Origin: Syntrophorhabdus sp.
GTDB taxonomy: Bacteria > Desulfobacterota > BSN033 > UBA1163
Length of the DNA stretch: 5,882 nt
Direction: 5' to 3'
Assembly (NCBI GenBank): GCA_020724025.1
Contig: DYHU01000054.1
Location: 9,272-15,153 of the forward strand
Shown here: one piece after another, positions 1 to 5,006 of the stretch
Position numbering within the stretch: position 1 is the first letter of the stretch
How the letters are laid out: every line of letters starts with the position of its first letter
Notes under the pieces: model-generated
Told to the model about the DNA's origin: nothing
The model's database searches: none
Seen by the model: only the letters and a program-made list of their open reading frames with translations
Translations under genes and position numbers: made by a program

Positions 1-34
1 GGGGTGAATCATTTCTTCTTCCCCCTCCCCTTCA

Positions 35-57
35 TCCCCTCCCGCCAGGGGAGGGGA
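35..57 (+). terminator. GC-rich hairpin followed by a T run (plus-strand terminator candidate)
   Basis: Perfect 9-bp arms TCCCCTCCC (35-43) and GGGAGGGGA (49-57) enclose GCCAG, followed on the plus strand by AATTTTTAG at 58-66. That polarity suits a plus-strand transcript entering from the left, which would converge on the hdr operon. Read on the minus strand the hairpin also lies 19 nt past the hdrA stop codon but lacks a T run after it. CCCCCTCCCC at 21-30 is a competing copy of the left arm, and the whole stretch may be a dispersed C-rich intergenic repeat. Confidence 0.4.
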
Positions 58-75
58 AATTTTTAGTAGTTATTT

Positions 76-2028
76 TTAAGCAACAAAGGTATCCAACATC
101 CGAAGAGTCTGGATCGACGAACTATTTCTTAACTCACAGGCAAAATTTGGGCAAGCCGCGATACAGGCTCCGCATCCCTGACAGAGTGCGCTATGGACGA
201 CCGAGATCCCCCGCCGGGAATCCATCTCCCTTGCCTCATAGGGACAGATTTCAACACAAATGCCGCACCCACTGCAAATGTTTTTATCAACAAAAGCGAT
301 CAAAGGGTCCTGAAGGAGTTGATCCGTCGAAAGTAGGGCTTGAATCTTACTGGCCGTTGCTGAGGCCTGTGAGACCGTATCCGAGATATCTTTCGGGCTC
401 TGACCGCAACCGGCCAGGTAGATTCCCCTGGTTGAACTCTCCACAGGATAGAGTTTAATATGAGCCTCTGTTAAAAAGCCATGGCGATCGACCGTGGCCC
501 TCAGTTTGGCAGCCAGATCTTTCACGCCCTCACTTGGAATGACGGCTGTGGCCAATACGACCATATCCGCCGCCACTTCAACCATTTTCCCCGTGAGGGT
601 ATCCACCCCTAATACCCTTACCTTCCCATCATCCTGAAAGATCCTGGAGACACGGCCTCTGAGGTAGAGAAGACCTCTTTCCTCGATTGTCTTCTGTAAA
701 AATTCCTCGTAGCCTTTGCCATCCGACCGAATGTCCATGTAGAAGATATAGGGCTGTCCGTCCGGGACTTGCTCTTTATAAATCTTTGCCTGTTTGGCTG
801 TGTACATACAGCATATGCGGGAGCAGTAAGGCATATACCGGTCCGGGTCCCTGGAGGCCACACACTGGATGAAGACCATCTCCTTCGGAACCTTTCCATC
901 AGAGGGCCGGATGATTCTTCCCTTGGTGGGTCCATCTTCTGAAAGCATCCGTTCCAAAGCGAGGCCATCGATCACATCCGGAATCTCTCCATATCCGTAC
1001 TCACCGAGCCGCTCCCCCGGATAGAGTTCAAATCCTGTAGCCACGACAATGGCTCCGACCTTCTTCCCAATCCGTTCATCCTCCTGTTTGAAACGGATCG
1101 CCTTCTCAGGGCAGACCTCTTCACATCTTCTGCAACTTCCATCATTGAAGTATCGGCAATGGTCTCGATGAATCACGGGTTTATTGGGAACGCTTTGGGG
1201 GTAGAGCAAATCGATCGCCTTTCGAACTCCCAGCCCCCTCTCAAATTGGGAAACATATTCCACAGGGCAGTCCCTGATGCATAGGCCGCAACCATTACAC
1301 CTCTCCCAATCCACATGGGTTGCCTTCTTCCGGATCGTCAGTTCGAAATTCCCCACATAGCCCTTCACATCCTCCATCTCTGAATAACAGTGGAGATCGA
1401 TCCCAGGATGCTTCTCTATCTCCAATGCCTTTGTGAGGAGATCGGGAAGGGCGGGATGGAGATCGGGAAAGGTCTTTGATAGTTGGGTCATATGTCCGCC
1501 CAGGGCCTGCTCCTTCTCGATCAGGATCACCTCATAACCTCCCTCTGCCAGATCGAGGGCGGCTGTCATTCCTGCAATCCCTCCGCCGATGACGAGGACA
1601 CTCCGGTTGATGGAAACGGAAATAGCTTCAAGCCTCTCATTCTCCCTCACCTTCTCCAGGGTCGCCAGAATGATCTCCTCCGCCTTCTCTGTCGCCTTCT
1701 CCTTCTCCTTCTGGTGAACCCAACTGCATTGTTCCCGGATATTGGCGATCTCGCAGAGATAGGGGTTCATCCCTTCCGACTTAACCGCCTTTCTGAAGGT
1801 GTTCTCATGCATGCTCGGTGAACAGCAGGCGACGACGACGCCCTCCAATCCCTTCTCCCGAATGGCCTCTCTGATGAGCTGTTGCCCGGGTTCGGAGCAC
1901 ATATAGATGTAGTCGGCGCTATGGCTGACATCTTCCACTTTTTCCATATTGCCGGCCACTGATTTGACATCGACGGTGCCCGCAATATTCACTCCGCAAT
2001 GGCAGATAAAAACACCCAGCTTTTTCAT
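76..2028 (-). CDS. hdrA: full-length HdrA (FAD, up to six 4Fe-4S) lacking the DCxxC motif
   Basis: The flavin subunit of a soluble HdrABC complex; in methanogens its FAD splits electron pairs between HdrB and ferredoxin. 650 residues, the usual full length. The N-terminal HdrA domain (1-140) begins GVFICHCG and carries C44, C68-C69, C92 and C101. FAD domain: GGGIAG at 148-153, E171. Inserted ferredoxin: C244 to C254 and C291 to C306. Thioredoxin-reductase-like domain: C389-x12-C402-x3-C406-C407. C-terminal ferredoxin: C585-x2-C-x2-C-x3-C595-P and C616-x2-C-x2-C-x3-C626-P. The frame is open 33 codons further upstream (to 2127), but that extension is repeat-derived; MKKLGVFICHCG at 2028 is the family start. 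Odd point: where the short HdrA has DCAQC, this protein has HPALP, so both cysteines are missing. It is separated from the upstream hdrA by 131 bp and starts with a weak ribosome binding site. No MvhD domain is fused, unlike QmoB. Confidence 0.94.
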   Translation of the reverse strand: MKKLGVFICHCGVNIAGTVDVKSVAGNMEKVEDVSHSADYIYMCSEPGQQLIREAIREKGLEGVVVACCSPSMHENTFRKAVKSEGMNPYLCEIANIREQCSWVHQKEKEKATEKAEEIILATLEKVRENERLEAISVSINRSVLVIGGGIAGMTAALDLAEGGYEVILIEKEQALGGHMTQLSKTFPDLHPALPDLLTKALEIEKHPGIDLHCYSEMEDVKGYVGNFELTIRKKATHVDWERCNGCGLCIRDCPVEYVSQFERGLGVRKAIDLLYPQSVPNKPVIHRDHCRYFNDGSCRRCEEVCPEKAIRFKQEDERIGKKVGAIVVATGFELYPGERLGEYGYGEIPDVIDGLALERMLSEDGPTKGRIIRPSDGKVPKEMVFIQCVASRDPDRYMPYCSRICCMYTAKQAKIYKEQVPDGQPYIFYMDIRSDGKGYEEFLQKTIEERGLLYLRGRVSRIFQDDGKVRVLGVDTLTGKMVEVAADMVVLATAVIPSEGVKDLAAKLRATVDRHGFLTEAHIKLYPVESSTRGIYLAGCGQSPKDISDTVSQASATASKIQALLSTDQLLQDPLIAFVDKNICSGCGICVEICPYEAREMDSRRGISVVHSALCQGCGACIAACPNFACELRNSSSIQTLRMLDTFVA

Positions 2029-2159
2029 ACAACGTCTCAGAAGGTTACATTTTCTCCGGATATTCTTTTCTTTCTCACAATGGAATGTTGGAATAATGGA
2101 ATATTGGGCAATAACCCATCGTTCCATTATTCCACTATTCCATTATTCCAGTCTTCCGC
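2029..2159. repeat. intergenic gap between the two hdrA genes, holding an octamer palindrome
   Basis: Units of 8 nt run as TGGAATGT, TGGAATAA, TGGAATAT, TGGGCAAT (2081-2112) and then switch strand to TTCCATTA, TTCCACTA, TTCCATTA, TTCCAGTC, TTCCGCTC (2122-2161), the last touching the upstream hdrA stop. Centred at 2111.5 they form a palindrome from 2079 to 2144: 8 bp (2079-2086 with 2137-2144), a 2-nt interruption, 13 perfect bp (2089-2101 with 2122-2134), a 3-nt internal loop, 4 bp (TGGG with CCCA) and a 6-nt loop. A second register gives 15 perfect bp (2089-2103 with 2136-2150). No T run follows on the minus strand, so this is not a plain terminator. A frame extending the second hdrA upstream through this repeat has no family support. 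Confidence 0.85.
2045..2057 (-). promoter_or_regulatory. start-stop codon pair after a GGAG, upstream of the long hdrA
   Basis: The minus strand reads GGAG, AAA, then ATG TAA: a start followed at once by a stop, ending 16 nt before the ATG of the long hdrA. The 3-nt spacing is short for a ribosome binding site. The hdrA ATG itself has only a weak GAG about 9 nt upstream, so this GGAG is the best ribosome-binding match near it. Whether ribosomes use it is unknown. Confidence 0.2.
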
Positions 2160-3470
2160 TCAGTTTTTTGCAAACAAGCCCTGGACCTTGCTTGCTGCGC
2201 CATTGGCATGAGCCACGGCATCGGCGATATCTTTCGGCCCCTGAGCGCAGCCTGCGAGGTAGATTCCCTCCACATGGGTCTCCACAGGCCTGAGCTTTCT
2301 CTCCGCCTCTGTGAAGAACCCATATTCATCCGTGTTGATCCCCAGTTTTTGAGCCAGACCCTTCGCCCCCCCTTGCGGAATGATGGCAGTGGCCAGGACG
2401 ACCATATCCGCAGAGACTTCCACCTTCTTTCCGGTCAGCGTATCCACACCCCAGACCACGATCTTTCCGTCATCCCTGAAGATCCGGGAGACCCTGCCGC
2501 GGAGATAGAGGATCCCTTCCTCTTCCATCCCCTGCTGGATGAACTCTTCGTAACCCTTGCCTGTTGACCGGATATCCATATAGAAGATATAGACCTGCCC
2601 GTCATGGACTTTATGTTTGTAGAGCCTGGCGTGCTTGGCCGTGTACATACAGCAGACCCGTGAGCAGTAAGGCATATACCGTTCCGGGTCCCTTGACCCC
2701 GTGCACTGGATGAAAACAACCTCTCTGGGAACTTTGCCATCCGAAGGCCTTCTGATTTCACCCGTGGTCGGTCCGGATGCGGAATTGAGCCTCTCAAAGG
2801 CTAAGCCATCGATCACATCCGGAATCACCCCATAACCATATTCCCCGAAAGTCTCCTTTGGAATCAGGTCAAAACCCACGGCGGCCACGATGGCTCCGAC
2901 TTTCTCTTCGACAAAACGGTCTTGCTGCTCGTAGTCAATGGCTCCGACCGGACAGACCTTCTCGCAGACCCTGCATTTCTTCTCCAGGAAATAACGGCAG
3001 TTGGAAGGATTGATGACAGGCTTGTTCGGAACGGCCTGGGGCGAAAGCGTATAGATCGCCTTTCCCGGGCCCATGGACCGGTCAAATTCAGAAGGCTTTT
3101 TCGAAGGACACTTTTCCTGACAGAGACCGCAGCCCGTGCATTTCTCCCAGTCCACATAGGCCGCCTTTCTACGAACCCTCACGGTAAAATCGCCCGCCTT
3201 TCCTTCCACCTCATCCACCTCTGAATAGGTGAGGAGTTTAATATGAGGATGCTGGCCTGTCTCCACTGTTTTTGGGGTCAGAGTGCACTGGGCGCAATCA
3301 AGCGTGGGAAAGGTCTCCGAGAGCTGAAGCATCCTCCCTCCGATGGAGGGAAGCTTCTCCACCAGAATGACATCATAACCTGCGTTTCCGATGTCAATGG
3401 ATGCGGAGATTCCGGCAATGCCTCCGCCAACCACCATCGCTCTTTTTATGAATCTTCCATTATCTTTCAT
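2160..3470 (-). CDS. hdrA: short HdrA-like FAD/Fe-S protein (QmoA-like domain layout)
   Basis: A cytoplasmic FAD and iron-sulfur electron-transfer subunit of 436 residues. It starts directly at the flavin domain: GGGIAG at residues 15-20 and the ribose-binding E38. Next come a DCAQC motif (C59, C62) and an inserted ferredoxin with two clusters (C111-x2-C-x2-C-x3-C121 and C158-x7-C-x2-C-x3-C173). Then comes the thioredoxin-reductase-like domain with C256-x12-C269-x3-C273-C274, the pattern that holds a 4Fe-4S cluster in methanogen HdrA. A flavin-domain ending GIYLAGC is near residue 408. It lacks both the N-terminal HdrA domain (about 140 aa) and the C-terminal ferredoxin (about 85 aa), as QmoA and other short HdrA forms do. 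No frameshift or broken ends are seen, so the short form looks native. The start is one base after the hdrB stop (TAAGATG), with a purine-rich AAAGGG 11 nt upstream inside hdrB. It aligns without gaps to residues 144-569 of the downstream HdrA. Confidence 0.93.
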   Translation of the reverse strand: MKDNGRFIKRAMVVGGGIAGISASIDIGNAGYDVILVEKLPSIGGRMLQLSETFPTLDCAQCTLTPKTVETGQHPHIKLLTYSEVDEVEGKAGDFTVRVRRKAAYVDWEKCTGCGLCQEKCPSKKPSEFDRSMGPGKAIYTLSPQAVPNKPVINPSNCRYFLEKKCRVCEKVCPVGAIDYEQQDRFVEEKVGAIVAAVGFDLIPKETFGEYGYGVIPDVIDGLAFERLNSASGPTTGEIRRPSDGKVPREVVFIQCTGSRDPERYMPYCSRVCCMYTAKHARLYKHKVHDGQVYIFYMDIRSTGKGYEEFIQQGMEEEGILYLRGRVSRIFRDDGKIVVWGVDTLTGKKVEVSADMVVLATAIIPQGGAKGLAQKLGINTDEYGFFTEAERKLRPVETHVEGIYLAGCAQGPKDIADAVAHANGAASKVQGLFAKN

Positions 3471-3471
3471 C

Positions 3472-4341
3472 TTAAATAAAACCCTTTCCCTTTAAGAGAG
3501 GCAAAGGATCCACAAAGTTCTGCTCGAATCCAAGGGTCTGATAATCGAGTCCCATGGCTATCCCGAGAAGCTGGGTGAAATAGAGGATCGGAATGGGTTT
3601 GAAGTCCGGATATTTCTGCTTCATATCGGACTGTTGATGGTCGATGTTGAAGGTGCACATCGGGCAGGTTGAAACGACGACCTCTGCCCTGTTCTTAATG
3701 GCGGAACCCAATATCTTATAACCACACTCTGTAGCCACTTCGGGTGAGCCCACGGATTGGAAAGACCCGCAGCATTCAATCTTATAGGGAAAATCGATGG
3801 CCTCTGCGCCCATGGCCTCCAGGAACTCTTCAAACAGGGTGGGCCTCTCCTTGTCGTCAAATCCCATCTCATCAAAAGGCCGCAGAAGCATACATCCATA
3901 ATAGGCCGCCGCCTTTAGCCCGGCGAGCGGCTTCTTCACCTTCTCTTTGATTTGTGAAAAACCGATCTCTTGTTTCAGGATCTCCAGGTAGTGGAGGACC
4001 TGGAGGTCTCCCTGGTAGTTCATCTCGATAAAGTTATTGATCTTCTCCCTTTTCTCACCATCATTCTGAATCAATCGGTTCGTCCGCTTGATCACATTGA
4101 AGCAGATGGCACAGAGAGTCGTCAGGGTAGTCCCTCTCTCTCTCGCCTTAGCTAAAATTCTCGAAGGCGGGAGAAGGGCCATAATATTGTCCGTGGCCAA
4201 TGGAAAAGTGGCTCCACAGCAGGTCCAGTTGGGAAGTTCCTTCAATTCGAACCCGAGGAGATGGGAACAGTCCCGGGCCGTCTGATCGAGATTTTTGGCC
4301 TTGGTATAAAGCGTGCACCCGGGAAAGTAGAGATAATCCAT
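3472..4341 (-). CDS. hdrB: HdrB-like subunit with two CCG domains (noncubane Fe-S)
   Basis: The catalytic-type Hdr subunit, 289 residues and close to the family's usual length. In methanogen HdrB two noncubane 4Fe-4S clusters cleave the CoM-S-S-CoB disulfide; in bacteria the disulfide or other acceptor is generally not known. Both CCG motifs are complete: C9, C41-C42, C77-x2-C80 in the first half, and C150, C190-C191, C226-x2-C229 in the second. The opening YFPGCTLY and the words WTCCG, ECCGSFQS and STCPMCTFN are characteristic. It is cytoplasmic, with no membrane segment or signal peptide. It lies downstream of hdrC across a repeat gap and ends one base before the next hdrA, so those two are probably translationally coupled. 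With all ten cluster cysteines present it should be active; GlpC/LldE-type CCG proteins are the alternative but the Hdr neighbours argue against them. Confidence 0.95.
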   Translation of the reverse strand: MDYLYFPGCTLYTKAKNLDQTARDCSHLLGFELKELPNWTCCGATFPLATDNIMALLPPSRILAKARERGTTLTTLCAICFNVIKRTNRLIQNDGEKREKINNFIEMNYQGDLQVLHYLEILKQEIGFSQIKEKVKKPLAGLKAAAYYGCMLLRPFDEMGFDDKERPTLFEEFLEAMGAEAIDFPYKIECCGSFQSVGSPEVATECGYKILGSAIKNRAEVVVSTCPMCTFNIDHQQSDMKQKYPDFKPIPILYFTQLLGIAMGLDYQTLGFEQNFVDPLPLLKGKGFI

Positions 4342-4347
4342 CCATAG

Positions 4348-4353
4348 CTCCTT
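4348..4353 (-). promoter_or_regulatory. hdrB ribosome binding site
   Basis: AAGGAG on the minus strand, 6 nt before the hdrB ATG at 4341. It settles the choice between two overlapping ATG codons (4345 and 4341, in different frames): the ATG at 4341 has good spacing and gives the family-typical start MDYLYFPGC, while the ATG at 4345 would have only 2 nt of spacing and opens a non-conserved frame. Confidence 0.75.
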
Positions 4354-4420
4354 CCAAATCCCAAATCACAAATTCCAAATCCCAAATAAACCCCAAATTC
4401 CAATTTCAAATGACCAAACA
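4354..4420. repeat. heptamer tandem array, consensus CCAAATC
   Basis: Five consecutive 7-nt units are CCAAATC, CCAAATC, ACAAATT, CCAAATC and CCAAATA (4354-4388). More degenerate units follow to 4420 (CCAAATT, CCAATTT, CCAAACA). The array is AT-rich and unlike the flanking coding DNA. Similar low-complexity intergenic words are, to my recollection, common in deltaproteobacterial genomes, but I cannot search for copies here. Confidence 0.75.
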
Positions 4421-4457
4421 GATTTTGTTTTGAGTTTGGGTGATTGGAATTTATTTG

Positions 4458-4475
4458 ATCCCGCCCTGGCGGGAT
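4458..4475. repeat. perfect GC-rich palindrome, 8-bp arms
   Basis: ATCCCGCC, CT, GGCGGGAT: 8-bp arms around a 2-nt centre, which as RNA would form about 7 bp with a 4-nt loop. No run of T follows in either direction, so it is not a standard intrinsic terminator. It lies inside the hdrC-hdrB repeat gap, between the reversed heptamer words, and shares the CCCGCC core with the hairpin at 35-57. Confidence 0.7.
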
Positions 4476-4513
4476 TGGAATTTGGTGCTTTCATATGACT
4501 ATGCGCTTTGCTG

Positions 4514-4927
4514 CTAAGAAAGGAACTTCCTAAATCCGCTGATAAATGCAATCTGGGGAACCCTTTCCAGAAACCCTTCCGGGAATTCGGAAACCTGAAT
4601 GTAATCCTTCCGGTCCTTCTTCCTCAGAATGACCATCCTCAACGCATCCATCACCCTGGCGATATCGATCCCCTTGGGACACCTCGAAGTGCACTGAAGG
4701 CAGGAAGCGCAGAGCCAGAAGGTGTTGACCGCAAGAGCCTCTTCTTCCAGGCCGAGAAGCGTATAACGGATGACCTCATGAGGGCCGACCTCCATGGCAA
4801 AGGCCACCGGACAACCTGCGGTGCAATTTCCGCACTGATAACAGGCAAAGAGGCTCTGCCCGCTGATCAACTCCACCTTCTTCGTAAATTCGTTGTGAAC
4901 TTTATGCCTTGTGAGTTCGATCTTCAT
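4514..4927 (-). CDS. hdrC: HdrC-like 4Fe-4S subunit of heterodisulfide reductase
   Basis: A small soluble electron-relay protein of 137 residues that by family role passes electrons from HdrA to HdrB. Two classic 4Fe-4S motifs are present: C29-x2-C32-x2-C35-x3-C39-P and C73-x2-C76-x2-C79-x3-C83-P. The spacing and the flanking words (ACYQCGNCTAGCP, LCASCLQCTSRCP, DIARVMDALR) are typical of HdrC/GlpC-type ferredoxins. There is no membrane domain, unlike QmoC, DsrM or HdrE fusions, so this is a cytoplasmic form. The start is supported by GGAG at 4935-4938, 7 nt before the ATG. At 137 residues it is shorter than many HdrC proteins (about 180), and the stop falls just before the repeat-rich gap, but both clusters are intact and the C-terminal words PQIAFISGFRKF look like a natural family ending. 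Confidence 0.93.
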   Translation of the reverse strand: MKIELTRHKVHNEFTKKVELISGQSLFACYQCGNCTAGCPVAFAMEVGPHEVIRYTLLGLEEEALAVNTFWLCASCLQCTSRCPKGIDIARVMDALRMVILRKKDRKDYIQVSEFPEGFLERVPQIAFISGFRKFLS

Positions 4928-4988
4928 TGCCCATCTCCAAATTTGAGAATGCTTTGAATTGCAGGAGGTTCGCTTTCATCTTATTCTA

Positions 4989-4994
4989 ATTATA
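4989..4994 (-). promoter_or_regulatory. candidate -10 box upstream of hdrC
   Basis: The minus strand reads a perfect TATAAT, with its last base 61 nt before the hdrC ATG and 12 nt after the prenyltransferase stop codon. It sits in the most AT-rich part of the gap. No good -35 hexamer is found at 16-19 nt spacing; the best alternatives match TTGACA at only about two positions. It could be a weak or activator-dependent promoter that separates the hdr genes from the prenyltransferase, or a chance match in AT-rich DNA. Confidence 0.25.
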
Positions 4995-5006
4995 AAACAT
5001 CTAAAC

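Larger units (their letters stand above)
4342..4513. repeat. repeat-filled intergenic gap between hdrC and hdrB
   Basis: This 172-bp gap separates two genes that are usually adjacent. It holds a heptamer array (CCAAATC family, 4354-4388, degenerate to 4420), copies of the same words in the opposite orientation, and a perfect GC-rich palindrome at 4458-4475. A perfect 12-bp inverted pair is CCAAATTCCAAT at 4393-4404 and ATTGGAATTTGG at 4474-4485. A second pair is AAATTCCAAT at 4395-4404 and ATTGGAATTT at 4443-4452. No conserved protein is encoded; minus-strand frames give runs such as IWDLEFVIWDLE because three heptamers equal seven codons. The hdrB ribosome binding site begins right at the array edge. 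Confidence 0.8.

Noticed and set aside
147..1821. Plus-strand frames inside the long hdrA (for example 147-458 and 1483-1821)
   Set aside because: They are antisense shadows of a gene with full-length domain support; their composition is unlike real proteins.
2029..2127. N-terminal extension of the long HdrA by 33 residues to an upstream ATG
   Set aside because: The extension is read through the octamer repeat, has no HdrA family resemblance, and the conserved N-terminus GVFICHCG begins right after the ATG at 2028.
1999..2293. Plus-strand open frames over the hdrA-hdrA gap
   Set aside because: They are translations of the TTCCATTA repeat and the antisense of hdrA, with low-complexity FHYS and IPLF runs and no recognisable domain.
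535..2750. Recent gene conversion between the two hdrA copies
   Set aside because: The protein block is highly similar, but the DNA differs at many synonymous positions by eye, so similarity is better explained by selection.
2160..3470. Short hdrA as a truncated pseudogene of a full-length hdrA
   Set aside because: The frame is intact, all cofactor motifs are present, it is closely coupled to hdrB, and the boundaries coincide with domain boundaries as in native short HdrA forms.
4148..4551. Minus-strand and plus-strand frames across the hdrC-hdrB gap (including IWDLE-rich peptides)
   Set aside because: The peptide repeats come from the 7-nt array (21 nt equals seven codons); the rest is out-of-frame hdrB or hdrC sequence.
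4902..4979. A 25-codon minus-strand frame overlapping the start of hdrC
   Set aside because: There is no ribosome binding site and no recognisable peptide, and it is out of frame with hdrC; it could only be a leader by speculation.
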